Source of the DNA: JABWCE01 sp964617955
Lineage (GTDB): Bacteria > Bacteroidota > Bacteroidia > NS11-12g > UBA9320
Length of the DNA: 64,000 nt
NCBI GenBank assembly: GCA_964617955.1
Contig: CAZTXB010000005.1
Coordinates: forward strand, 144,939-208,938
Reading direction: 5' to 3'
In this document: positions 1 through 8,557 of the stretch, in pieces
How the letters are laid out: every line of letters starts with the position of its first letter
Position numbering within the stretch: position 1 is the stretch's first letter
Translations under genes and position numbers: made by a program
The notes under the pieces: model-generated
What the model saw: the letters and a program-made list of their open reading frames with translations, nothing else
Databases searched by the model: none
What the model was told of the DNA's origin: nothing

Positions 1-137
1 GCTTTAGTGTCAATAAGAAAAGCGACGCTAAATAATTCCTTATTCTTAAACTCCGGTTTGCAGCCCTATTCTTCGGTAGTCAGTCATTCCATCGGCTTTT
101 GATAAAAAAAACATAGTTTTGTTAAAAAAGCAAAATC
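1..137. other. Left-edge region before fabH
   Basis: No convincing gene is visible in these 137 bases. A Bacteroidota-type -7 element (TAGTTTTG, 114-121) lies 16 nt before the fabH start codon and is the likely fabH promoter. A TTTG sits at 98-101, but its spacing of 12 nt is too short for a standard -33 element. Confidence 0.4.
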
Positions 138-1127
138 ATGTATCAATCTTATATTGCCGGTTTAGGTCATTATCTCCCCGAGCGGGTGGTAACCAACAAG
201 GAATTGGAATCTATGATGGATACCAGCGACGAATGGATAGTGGAACGCACAGGGATTCACACACGCCGATGGGCTGACATCAACGTAGACAGCACCTCTA
301 ACATGGGGACCAAGGCGGCCAGAATGGCCCTCGAAAACGCCGGACTGAAACCGGAAGAAGTTGACTTCATTATTTTTTGCACACTATCACCCGATTATAA
401 CTTTCCGGGTGGGGGCGTTTTGGTACAGGAACAACTGGGAATAACCACGGTTGGGGCTTTGGATATTCGCAACCAATGCTCAGGTTTTGTTTATGGCCTA
501 AGCGTTGCCGATCAATTTATTAAGACAGGTATGTACAGCACCATTCTTGTGATAGGTTCTGAAATTCACAGCTCAGCGCTCGACATTTCAACCCGGGGTC
601 GAAATATTTCGGTTATTTTTGGAGATGGCGCAGGTGCCACGGTATTAAAGGCGACAAACGACAAGGAAAAGGGAATTTTATCGACCCATTTGCATAGCCA
701 GGGCAAGTTTGCCGAAGAATTAATGCTTATTGAGCCCAGCAGCACAAGTCCACACCGCAATGAGTTTCTCCCCGACAGAATCTTCCCGGTAATGAACGGA
801 AGCGCAGTTTTTAAGCATGCCGTAACCCGATTTCCTGAGGTGATTGCCGAAGCACTTGAAAAAAATAAGCTCTCTGCCTCCGATATCGATTTGCTTATCC
901 CCCATCAAGCCAATTTAAGAATTTCTCAATTCATACAAAAAACTCTTAAACTCAGAGACGATCAGGTTTATAACAACATTATGAGGTATGGAAATACCAC
1001 AGCCGCCTCCGTACCCATTGCCATGTCGGAAGCCATGATTGAAGGAAAAATCAAAGAAGGAGACCTGATTTGTCTTGCAGTATTTGGTTCAGGCTTTACT
1101 TGGGGAAGCGCGCTTTTGCGTTGGTAA
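138..1127 (+). CDS. fabH: 3-oxoacyl-ACP synthase III (FabH/KASIII)
   Basis: A cytoplasmic condensing enzyme of type II fatty-acid synthesis that joins acetyl-CoA, or a branched or other short starter, to malonyl-ACP. At 329 residues it has the usual FabH length. The catalytic triad is visible: Cys114 in NQCSGF, His256 in IPHQANLRI and Asn286 in YGNTTAAS. The C-terminal GSGFTWGS loop is typical of the family. pdxA follows 68 bp downstream on the same strand. Bacteroidota often carry several FabH paralogues, some used for branched-chain starters or secondary products. The intact FabH signature and neighbouring housekeeping gene favour the fatty-acid role, but starter preference cannot be read from the sequence. 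Confidence 0.93.
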   Translation: MYQSYIAGLGHYLPERVVTNKELESMMDTSDEWIVERTGIHTRRWADINVDSTSNMGTKAARMALENAGLKPEEVDFIIFCTLSPDYNFPGGGVLVQEQLGITTVGALDIRNQCSGFVYGLSVADQFIKTGMYSTILVIGSEIHSSALDISTRGRNISVIFGDGAGATVLKATNDKEKGILSTHLHSQGKFAEELMLIEPSSTSPHRNEFLPDRIFPVMNGSAVFKHAVTRFPEVIAEALEKNKLSASDIDLLIPHQANLRISQFIQKTLKLRDDQVYNNIMRYGNTTAASVPIAMSEAMIEGKIKEGDLICLAVFGSGFTWGSALLRW

Positions 1128-1195
1128 GAATACATTGGCTGAATTAATACATGGCATAGAATTGAAAAAAAAAGCGAACTTCGCAGAGATAAAAA

Positions 1196-2293
1196 ATGAG
1201 TGAAAAAATTAAAATAGGTATAACCTGCGGGGACATAAACGGAGTGGGGATGGACATTATTCTTCGCACATTCAGTCATGAAGAATATGGGAAACAATTT
1301 ATTCCCATTTTATACGCCTCGGCTTCAGCAGTCAAATTTTATAAAAATTTACTGGGTCTTAACGAAGAGCCTGTTTACAAATTAATAAAGCATACTTCGG
1401 AATGTGATGATAAAAAGTTAAACCTGAAAGTGTGCTTTGAAGGAGAAATGGCCATCACCCCGGGTGAAGCCTCGAGCGCCGGAGGGGAATTTGCTTTGTC
1501 GGCTCTTCAAATGGCCATGGCCGATGTAAAAGATGGCCAAATACATGCCTTATGCACAGCCCCCATCGATAAGCACAGTATTAAAAGCCCAAACTTTCCC
1601 TTCAATGGCCATACCGGATATTTGGCCTCTGAATTTGAGGTTGATCACTATGCCATGATGCTGGTTTCGGGCAAACTCAGAGTCGGATTGGTGACCGAAC
1701 ACATTCCCCTCAATGAAGTTTCCTCCAAATTAAGCAAGGAACTGATTTACGAGAAAATTAAAGTCATACACGAATCGCTGCGCATTGATTTTGGCATTAT
1801 TAAACCAAAAATTGCCGTTTTGGGGCTCAATCCTCACTCAGGTGATGGTGGCATCATAGGCAAAGAGGAAATTGAAATCATTAAGCCCGCTCTGGATTTG
1901 GCGCAAGCCGAAAAAATGGTAGTCCTGGGTCCTTACCCGGCCGATGGTTTTTTTGGCAATCACCAGTTTAGCCAATTCGATGCTGTCTTAGCCATGTACC
2001 ACGATCAGGGTTTGATTCCCTTTAAATACATGGCCTTTGAAGAAGGCGTTAACTTTACGGCAGGCCTGCCAATTGTAAGAACCTCTCCCGACCACGGCAC
2101 TGCTTACTCTTTGGCCGGCAAAGGCACCGCCAATATTTCCTCGTTCACCGCCGCTTTAAATATGGCTAATAAAATTCATCTCAACCGGATTGAAAATCTC
2201 GAGTTGGCTAAAAATCCGCTCGCCTTTACCAAATACCGAAAGGAAAAATTCAGCATTGGCATTCCGGGCATTCCCAAAAAAACCCCTCACTAA
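1196..2293 (+). CDS. pdxA: 4-hydroxythreonine-4-phosphate dehydrogenase PdxA
   Basis: Catalyses NAD-dependent oxidation of 4-phosphohydroxy-L-threonine in the DXP-dependent branch of pyridoxal 5'-phosphate synthesis. The 365 residues are slightly longer than E. coli PdxA. The three metal-binding histidines are in their conserved contexts: His139 in GHTGYL, His214 in NPHSGDGG and His269 in MYHDQGLIP. The N-terminal GITCGDINGVG replaces the usual GDPAGIG but keeps the glycine pattern, and DHGTAYSLAGKG near the C terminus is the conserved late motif. The gene follows fabH on the same strand and its end faces the SDR gene with only 13 bp between them. Confidence 0.93.
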   Translation: MSEKIKIGITCGDINGVGMDIILRTFSHEEYGKQFIPILYASASAVKFYKNLLGLNEEPVYKLIKHTSECDDKKLNLKVCFEGEMAITPGEASSAGGEFALSALQMAMADVKDGQIHALCTAPIDKHSIKSPNFPFNGHTGYLASEFEVDHYAMMLVSGKLRVGLVTEHIPLNEVSSKLSKELIYEKIKVIHESLRIDFGIIKPKIAVLGLNPHSGDGGIIGKEEIEIIKPALDLAQAEKMVVLGPYPADGFFGNHQFSQFDAVLAMYHDQGLIPFKYMAFEEGVNFTAGLPIVRTSPDHGTAYSLAGKGTANISSFTAALNMANKIHLNRIENLELAKNPLAFTKYRKEKFSIGIPGIPKKTPH

Positions 2294-2306
2294 AACGGGT
2301 GGAGTT

Positions 2307-3122
2307 TTAGGATTCTAAATTCCGTTTATATCCTTTAAATAAAATTACACCCAGTAAAAAGGGAAAATAACGCGCCATAAGCTGTGTGGTTTTGCCCAAA
2401 ACGGTATGGGTGCAAACCGACCTGGATTTCGCCAGCTGGATGAGCATTTTTTCAACAGTTTCTTTTCTGCTATGAAGGAATGTTTTACTTCGATCTGGTA
2501 CCCTTTCAGGCATACCCGAAGGATTAAGTATGCGTTTCTGGTCCTCGTTTTCGGTAAAACCGAGGTAGGCAATCCCTACAAACACGCCTACCTTCTGCAA
2601 TTCGATACGCAAACTTTGGTGAAATGACGTAAGCGCCATTTTTGATGCGGAATAGACGCTATACACTGGAAGCCCATAAAAGGCTGCAATGCTCGATACC
2701 ATTAAGATACTTCCTTTGTTGCGTTTGAGCTCAGGTATGCAAGCCATTACGGGAAACAAGGTACCCAATATATTGGTTTCTATAACTTGCTTAACCACCC
2801 CGGGTTTAAGCAATTCCACTTCGCCATAATTGCTCAAGCCTGCATTGGCAATGAGGATATCTAGTCTGCCAAAGTGTGTGATAATTTTTGAAAGAATTTC
2901 TTTATTCATCTCGTGATTTGTACAATCCCCTTCCAAAACCAGGCATCGGCGCTCGTAATCGGCGAATTCAAGTGTAACATTGCTCAGTTTACTTTTATTT
3001 CGGCCTGTAATCACGGCTATACCTCCGAGCTCTAATATTTGTCGGGCCAATTCCTTGCCGATTCCAGAGCCCGAACCGGTGATCCATACTACTTTATCTT
3101 TAAAAAAATTTGAGCGTTTCAT
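2307..3122 (-). CDS. Short-chain dehydrogenase/reductase (SDR)
   Basis: A classical SDR of 271 residues. The Rossmann nucleotide motif GSGSGIG is at residues 16-22, NAG at 93-95, catalytic Ser near 143-144, and Tyr157-x3-Lys161 in YSASK. The C-terminal ~25 residues (ARYFPFLLGVILFKGY) are hydrophobic and could bind a membrane. The start codon overlaps the stop of the upstream epimerase by one base (TAATG), so translation is probably coupled. The layout resembles 3-ketosphinganine-reductase-like SDRs, which could fit a lipid role, but the substrate is not determined. With its upstream operon partner interrupted, expression may be affected. Confidence 0.8.
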   Translation of the reverse strand: MKRSNFFKDKVVWITGSGSGIGKELARQILELGGIAVITGRNKSKLSNVTLEFADYERRCLVLEGDCTNHEMNKEILSKIITHFGRLDILIANAGLSNYGEVELLKPGVVKQVIETNILGTLFPVMACIPELKRNKGSILMVSSIAAFYGLPVYSVYSASKMALTSFHQSLRIELQKVGVFVGIAYLGFTENEDQKRILNPSGMPERVPDRSKTFLHSRKETVEKMLIQLAKSRSVCTHTVLGKTTQLMARYFPFLLGVILFKGYKRNLES

Positions 3123-4120
3123 TAAATGTATTTATACTTTTTAAACCATTTCAGACTTTCTTCAATGGCTATTTCTATAGAAGTTTGAGGCATTTTCAAT
3201 TGAATTTGGGCTTTTTTTGAATCATAATATTGGTGCTTACATGCCAAAATAGCCATCCCAAAACTCAATTTTGGTGGGCGGCCGGTAAGCCGGGAAATAG
3301 CAGAGTGGATTAAGGCCAAAGCCATCAAAGCTATACCCGGGGCTTTTTTTAAAAAAAATCTTTGTTTGATTTGCCGACATATCAACTCGAAGAATTGGCC
3401 ATAGGTGAGATTTGCATTCCCTGCTATATAACACTCCCCTAATACTCCTAATTTCAATGCATTCACACAAGCTATGGCTACATCCTTTGAGTAAACAAAG
3501 TTTTTTCCTCCGGAACAGTACCATCTTAAAGAGTGTTTAACCACTGAAATAATCATTTTACCGCTGGAAGGACCCGAATCAAAAGGCCCGATCATAAAGG
3601 TAGGATTGATAATAACCACAGGTAAACTCTTTTGCCTGAATTGATCTAAGAGCATCTGCTGTGCTTTATACTTAGAGTCGAGGTAATCCATTCCAATACC
3701 GGACAGTTTATATGGACTTTCTTCATTCCCGGGATTTTCTTTACTGCCATACCCAAAGGATGAGGCCGATCCGATATGCACCAATCACTTCATTTTATAT
3801 TCCGACACGACTCTTTGTATATTATAGGTCCCTTGGTAATTGACCTTCACGGTGGTTGATGATTTTCTTGGCCATATCCATGTGATTGCTGCTACGTGGA
3901 TGACATAGTCGCAATCTTTCATTTCTTTTAACAAAAAATGGTAGTCCATGATGTCGCCGTACACTTTCTCAATTTCTAATTTATCTAAGGTATGGCTTTT
4001 AGAATGCGGTAAACAAGCAGCTTTAACCTTATAACCCTGCAACAGGAGTTCGATGCAAATGCTGCTTCCTAACATGCCGTCGGCACCGCTTACGAATACT
4101 TTTTCCACCGTTATTTTCAT
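3122..4120 (-). pseudogene. NAD-dependent epimerase/dehydratase interrupted by an in-frame TGA
   Basis: Two open segments, 4120-3785 and 3784-3122, are in the same frame and are separated only by TGA at 3787-3785. Joined, they give an extended-SDR protein of about 332 residues: an N-terminal Rossmann fold (SGADGMLGSS), the core VIHVAA motif, then after the stop LVHIGSASSFG, catalytic Tyr-x3-Lys in DYLDSK, and NPTFMIGP. The stop falls in a conserved strand where relatives usually have Lys or Arg before LVH, so a single change (for example CGA to TGA) explains it. No frame is lost and the rest is intact, so this is either a very recent nonsense mutation or a sequencing error. The family is 3-beta-HSD/dihydroflavonol-reductase-like and the substrate is unknown. 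Confidence 0.75.
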
Positions 4121-4326
4121 TTTTCAAAGGTTCATCCCCTGTAAAAATTTTGAAAACGACCTGAGAAGTGAGCTTTCGGTATTTTTGCATTTTTTGCAAC
4201 AATTTTCGAAGTTTATAAATTTTGTTTTGCATTTTTTAATTATTTTATTCTTTATTTGTTGAGACTCTGGCATAGGCATATAATAATTTATCGCCATTTG
4301 CGGGATTAATAAAAAATAAATAAAAG
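4121..4326. other. Divergent intergenic region with repeated TTTTGCATTTTTT
   Basis: A divergent region between the broken epimerase (minus) and the HTH gene (plus). It is very AT-rich and carries two close copies of TTTTGCATTTTTT, near 4183-4195 and 4224-4236. A -7-like TATTTTTG lies at 4180-4187 on the plus strand, but about 140 nt from the start codon. No gene is evident. The repeats could be regulator sites, but nothing here proves it. Confidence 0.3.
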
Positions 4327-5340
4327 ATGGAAAACTATGAATTTCAGGAAAAGTTTGTTGCCCAGCTCAAATCTGTAATTCCTAACAACATCAGTTTGGC
4401 TGAAGAGTTGGCCGATTTATTAAATTTATCGACCGACAGTGTTTACAGAAGGCTAAGGTGCCAAAGTGCTTTCTCCTTTGATGAGATAGCATGCATTTCT
4501 AAGAAATTCGGGGTTTCAGTCGACGGACTTCTCAACATGGATTCCTTGCAGGTTACCTTTAATTTTAATCCTATGTATGAGGAGAAATCAAACTTTGGTA
4601 AATACCTCAAATGGTTTGCCAATTATTTGACCGAATTGGCCAATACTCCGGGTACGCGAATTATTTACGCCGCTGAAGATGTTCCTCTTTTTCGACATTT
4701 TAATTATTCCAATCTCTCGGCCTTCAAGAGTTTTTATTGGAGTAAAGCCGTACTTAACAGCGAATTTTTTATCGGTAAAAAATTTAACCCCGAAGTGGTT
4801 CCTGAAGAAATCATTGAAATAAACAAACAAACCTATTCATCCTATTCCAAAATTGACAGTATTGAAATTTGGACCGAGGAAACCCTGACCAGTACCTTAA
4901 AACAAGTCGAGTTTTTTTGGGAATCGGACCTCTTTGAAAACAGAGACCAGGTTTTAATCGTCATTGATGAGATACAACAGATGATGGATGAGCTTAAGAC
5001 GGATTGTGAGAACAGCCACAAAAATGGTCCGGGTAAACAGGGGGAATTTAAATTGTACAACTCAGAAGTGATGATAGGTAATAATTGTGTTTCTATAGAG
5101 CCCGGGGAGTCTAAATTGAGTGAAAGGGTATTTTTAGGCCATAATACTTTTAACAGTTTGTCGACCTATAATGCAGCCTTTACTAAAGAAACAAGGCTGT
5201 GGATGGAGAATCTCACTAAAAAGTCGCTTTTGCTCAGCGGAACTGCAGAAAAACAAAGGGCCAAATTTTTCAAAAAAATGCATGACCATATCATGCAGCT
5301 CAAAAACAGCGTGAAGGGAGAAACCATGCATTCTTTCTAA
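4327..5340 (+). CDS. Helix-turn-helix protein with a large Bacteroidota-type C-terminal domain
   Basis: A 337-residue protein. Residues 15-60 form a helix-turn-helix of the XRE/lambda-repressor kind (NISLAEELADLLNLSTDSVYRRL, with a later KFGVSVDGLL). The remaining ~270 residues match no domain I can name; they are rich in aromatic and charged residues with no transmembrane segment. Proteins of this design are common in Bacteroidota as predicted transcription regulators. It is divergent from the SDR/epimerase pair and could regulate it, but that is inference from position only. Confidence 0.6.
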   Translation: MENYEFQEKFVAQLKSVIPNNISLAEELADLLNLSTDSVYRRLRCQSAFSFDEIACISKKFGVSVDGLLNMDSLQVTFNFNPMYEEKSNFGKYLKWFANYLTELANTPGTRIIYAAEDVPLFRHFNYSNLSAFKSFYWSKAVLNSEFFIGKKFNPEVVPEEIIEINKQTYSSYSKIDSIEIWTEETLTSTLKQVEFFWESDLFENRDQVLIVIDEIQQMMDELKTDCENSHKNGPGKQGEFKLYNSEVMIGNNCVSIEPGESKLSERVFLGHNTFNSLSTYNAAFTKETRLWMENLTKKSLLLSGTAEKQRAKFFKKMHDHIMQLKNSVKGETMHSF

Positions 5341-5434
5341 TGCGGTCCCTTTAAAAAATTATCACTTTTGTCAGCCCTACCCTTGACCTAACTTTTTTAT
5401 CTCTTCTTTTCTTAAAGTATCTTTTATAATAATG

Positions 5435-5442
5435 TAATTTTG
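5435..5442 (+). promoter_or_regulatory. -7 promoter element (TAATTTTG) for the UXS gene
   Basis: A perfect match to the Bacteroidota TAnnTTTG element, 13 nt before the ATG at 5456. The position of a -33 TTTG is occupied only by T-rich sequence. Confidence 0.55.
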
Positions 5443-5455
5443 AATTCAAAAAAAA

Positions 5456-6439
5456 ATGGATGCCAAACGCGTATTAATCACAGGTGCTGCAGGATTTTTA
5501 GGCTCTCACCTCTGCGATAGGTTTATTAAGGAAGGTTGCTTCGTAATGGGAATGGACAACCTCATCACCGGCGATTTGCGAAATATAGAACACCTTTTTG
5601 GAAACCCAAATTTTGTTTTTTATCATCACGATGTTTCAAAATTTGTTCACGTACCCGGCAACCTCGATTATATTCTTCACTTTGCTTCTCCTGCCAGTCC
5701 GATTGATTATTTGCGCATCCCCATTCAAACCCTCAAGGTTGGATCCTTGGGAATACATCACTTATTGGGTTTGGCAAAGGCTAAGAAAGCGAGATTGCTC
5801 ATTGCCAGCACCAGTGAAGTTTATGGGGATCCCTTGGTGCATCCACAAAATGAAAATTATTGGGGAAATGTGAATCCAGTCGGACCGAGAGGGGTTTACG
5901 ATGAAGCCAAGCGGTTTCAGGAAGCCATGACCATGGCTTACCATACTTACCATGGTCTTGAAACACGGATCGTGAGAATTTTCAACACCTATGGGCCACG
6001 TATGCGACTGAACGATGGCCGCGTGCTTCCTGCCTTTATTGGGCAGGCCCTGCGCGGGGAGGATCTCACCGCCTTTGGCGATGGAAGCCAAACGCGTTCG
6101 TTTTGTTATGTCGACGATCTGGTAGAGGGAATTTACCGTTTGCTTATGAGCGATTACGCATTGCCGGTGAATATTGGCAACCCAAATGAAATCACCATCA
6201 ATCAGTTTGCGAAGGAAATACTCAAACTTACCGGAAGCAAGCAAAAAGTGATATATAAACCTTTACCTACCGATGATCCTAAGCAAAGGCAACCTGATAT
6301 TAGCCTTGCTAAAAAATTGTTAGGCTGGGAACCAAAGGTGAGCCGCGAGGAAGGCCTGAAATTGACTTACGAATACTTTAAAAAATTGCCCGCGTCGCGT
6401 TGGAGTGAGGAACCCTACGGCAGAGAATTTAAAAAATAA
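5456..6439 (+). CDS. UDP-glucuronate decarboxylase (UDP-xylose synthase)
   Basis: An extended SDR of 327 residues that converts UDP-glucuronate to UDP-xylose, a precursor for surface polysaccharides. The NAD-binding GAAGFLG is at residues 10-16, the characteristic FASPASP loop at 77-83, STSEVYGDP at 118-126, and catalytic Tyr148/Lys152 in YDEAKR. The PVGPRGVYDEAKR stretch separates UXS from dTDP-glucose dehydratases. The C-terminal DDPKQRQPDI motif contacts the nucleotide sugar in this family. It appears to be a single-gene unit with its own -7 element and a convergent neighbour 12 bp away. Confidence 0.9.
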   Translation: MDAKRVLITGAAGFLGSHLCDRFIKEGCFVMGMDNLITGDLRNIEHLFGNPNFVFYHHDVSKFVHVPGNLDYILHFASPASPIDYLRIPIQTLKVGSLGIHHLLGLAKAKKARLLIASTSEVYGDPLVHPQNENYWGNVNPVGPRGVYDEAKRFQEAMTMAYHTYHGLETRIVRIFNTYGPRMRLNDGRVLPAFIGQALRGEDLTAFGDGSQTRSFCYVDDLVEGIYRLLMSDYALPVNIGNPNEITINQFAKEILKLTGSKQKVIYKPLPTDDPKQRQPDISLAKKLLGWEPKVSREEGLKLTYEYFKKLPASRWSEEPYGREFKK

Positions 6440-6451
6440 TGGGGGTTTTGT

Positions 6452-7711
6452 TTAGCCTTGCTGCAATTCAAAAACCGTAATTTCTGGCAGGATGCCAAAA
6501 CGCCCCGGATAGCCTAAAAAACCAAAACCGCGGTTAATGTATAAATGTTGGTCGCCTTCGCTGTGAAGGTCGGCCCATTCCTTATAAAAATATTTTATTG
6601 GACTCCAGCGAAAACCTTTTATTTCAACCCCAAACTGCATGCCATGGGTATGCCCTGAAAACATCATGTCAATGTCGGGATATTTACTTAATACCTCTCC
6701 TCGCCAATGACTTGGATCGTGTGATAACAATAATTTCACCGGCAAATCGTCGGTTCCCTTAACCGCTTCGTCCATTTTGCCATATTTAGTAAAATGGGCT
6801 CTGTTGCCCCAATTGCCAATACCCAACACGCCTATGGAATCCTCTCCTATCGTGATGCGCTCATGTCGGTCGATAAGCAAATTCCAACCGAGATCTTTGT
6901 GCACTTGTTTTAAATTTTCAAGGTTTTGTGCTTTGGCCTCCAAGCTTGGCCATTCCAAATAATCGCCATAATCGTGGTTGCCAAATATGCTGTAAACCCC
7001 ATAAGGTGCCTTTATTTTGTTAAACACATTCATGTAGGGAACCATTTCAGAGGACTCGTTATTCACCAAATCGCCCGTGAAAAAAATCGCATCGGCCTTT
7101 TGATCCATGACCATATCCACCCCTTTCATGACTGCCTCTGTATTCCAAAACGAGCCGGAATGAATATCGCTGATTTGTACAATTTTAAACCCATTGAAAC
7201 TTTTTGGCAGATTTTTTAAAAATATTGTTTTCCTCCTCACCCTGTAATCGTAAGCTCCTTTTGCAATTCCCCAGGTTAAGGCCGTTAAAATTCCGGTACC
7301 CATAAGCAAACCTGTTTTCACAATAAACTCTGAGCGGCTTATTCCCTTTTTAACAGTTTCAATATTTTCAGCTTTTTTATTCGGCATCAGCTGGTTCGCT
7401 ATCCACTTGAAAAAACGCAGGATATCGTCGATGAATAAAAATAAAATAAAGGCAAATTTTGAAAAATATTGACCAAACAACCAGGTGGCTATGATGACCC
7501 TTAGGCCCCAATATTGGTGAACCGGCAAGCTGTGAAAGAGAATGAGCAAACCGATATTTATTGCACTTAACACCAGAAACCCATTTCGAAACCACTTTTG
7601 TGTTGTGGGTTGAAAATTTTGTATGAGCACCTTCATTCCCGAAAAAGCATACCAATCGATAAGCAGCATGAGGGTTGAAAAAAATGCGATGATGAAAAGT
7701 TTGTTTGGCAT
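6452..7711 (-). CDS. Membrane-anchored metallophosphoesterase (calcineurin-like)
   Basis: A 419-residue protein. The N-terminal ~150 residues contain several transmembrane helices and a polybasic loop. The C-terminal calcineurin-like domain has the full metal-ligand set: SDIHSGS, TGDLVNN, GNHDYGDY, SHDP and SGHTHGMQFG. This is the YkuE/YaeI-like class, whose members can hydrolyse the phosphate of UDP-2,3-diacylglucosamine or related lipids. The active site probably faces the periplasm, but topology and substrate are inferred. It is convergent with the UXS gene. Confidence 0.82.
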   Translation of the reverse strand: MPNKLFIIAFFSTLMLLIDWYAFSGMKVLIQNFQPTTQKWFRNGFLVLSAINIGLLILFHSLPVHQYWGLRVIIATWLFGQYFSKFAFILFLFIDDILRFFKWIANQLMPNKKAENIETVKKGISRSEFIVKTGLLMGTGILTALTWGIAKGAYDYRVRRKTIFLKNLPKSFNGFKIVQISDIHSGSFWNTEAVMKGVDMVMDQKADAIFFTGDLVNNESSEMVPYMNVFNKIKAPYGVYSIFGNHDYGDYLEWPSLEAKAQNLENLKQVHKDLGWNLLIDRHERITIGEDSIGVLGIGNWGNRAHFTKYGKMDEAVKGTDDLPVKLLLSHDPSHWRGEVLSKYPDIDMMFSGHTHGMQFGVEIKGFRWSPIKYFYKEWADLHSEGDQHLYINRGFGFLGYPGRFGILPEITVFELQQG

Positions 7712-7738
7712 AATTGTTAATTCGTTATGAGCGCTGCG

Positions 7739-8557
7739 CTATTTTACAACCAGGCGCTTTCTTATTAAATTTCTCACTGCAAAGTAACCTATGGCAGAGT
7801 TGCTTATGTTTCCACCTATATTTGAAGGAGGAGCCGAAAATGGACTCCCGTCGCGGTTGACTTGCTGTGAGATGGCCTGTAAAAAATTATAATACTGCCT
7901 CGAAATGGCATATTGCTCAAAAACAACGGTATCTCCGATTCTGAAAGTATGTTGAAAATCTTGGATAATGTATTGCCCCGATTCCTGTAAAAAATTATCG
8001 TCGGCTATGTAATAAAAGTCATCAAAAACACTGGTGTCGTTCTGATACAATTCCCATTGGTAACAATCACCTTTTCCGGGTTTTTCAGTGGTAAATTCCC
8101 ACAAATAATATCCCTCCTCTAAGAAAGCCCGTCTTGGAGCATAGATCATCCGCACAGAGTCCACAGGGTTTTGCGGAAGACAACGCTCTGTGGCTGTGTA
8201 ATTCACGCCTTTGTAATCAACGGTTAAGGTGTAATCTACCCCTACCTTGCAAGGGTTCACTTTTTTTGAAATGTAGTAACCTGCTGTATCGTAATGGAGG
8301 GTGTCTTTGCTGCCATCGCTTCCATAAATGGTTACAAAAGCATCAGTTACTACCGGAATAATGGTGGAGTAATAGTCGGCGGTGGTGGTAAGCCTTATTT
8401 TAAACGGTACCGTGTCGGTATCAATTTTACCTTCTACAACCAGTTTAGGTCCAACCGTATTAAGATCGAGTATGACCTCATCTCTGCACGAACCTAATCC
8501 TGTTAAGGTCAAAAGCGCCAAAACAAACTGTACATAATATTTTTGTATCATCTGCAT
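7739..8557 (-). CDS. DUF4249-family lipoprotein partner of a TonB receptor
   Basis: 272 residues beginning with a lipoprotein signal peptide whose lipobox is LGSC (Cys24), so it is probably anchored in the outer membrane. The body (DLNTVGPKLVVEGKIDTD, many beta strands, then a TATERCLP region) matches the DUF4249 family, which in Bacteroidota sits beside TonB-dependent receptors and probably assists ligand capture. Its start codon directly abuts the stop of the upstream receptor (8558), so the two are co-translated. A second possible ATG is at 8551. The ligand is unknown. Confidence 0.75.
   Translation of the reverse strand: MQMIQKYYVQFVLALLTLTGLGSCRDEVILDLNTVGPKLVVEGKIDTDTVPFKIRLTTTADYYSTIIPVVTDAFVTIYGSDGSKDTLHYDTAGYYISKKVNPCKVGVDYTLTVDYKGVNYTATERCLPQNPVDSVRMIYAPRRAFLEEGYYLWEFTTEKPGKGDCYQWELYQNDTSVFDDFYYIADDNFLQESGQYIIQDFQHTFRIGDTVVFEQYAISRQYYNFLQAISQQVNRDGSPFSAPPSNIGGNISNSAIGYFAVRNLIRKRLVVK

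Noticed and set aside
3122..4120. Recoding of TGA as an amino acid
   Set aside because: TGA is used as a normal stop in this window (for example purS at 12136-12138 and yebC at 63754-63756), so the interruption is more likely a mutation or error.
4180..4187. Promoter of the HTH gene at 4180-4187
   Set aside because: The element matches TAnnTTTG, but it is about 140 nt from the start codon in an AT-rich region where chance matches are common.
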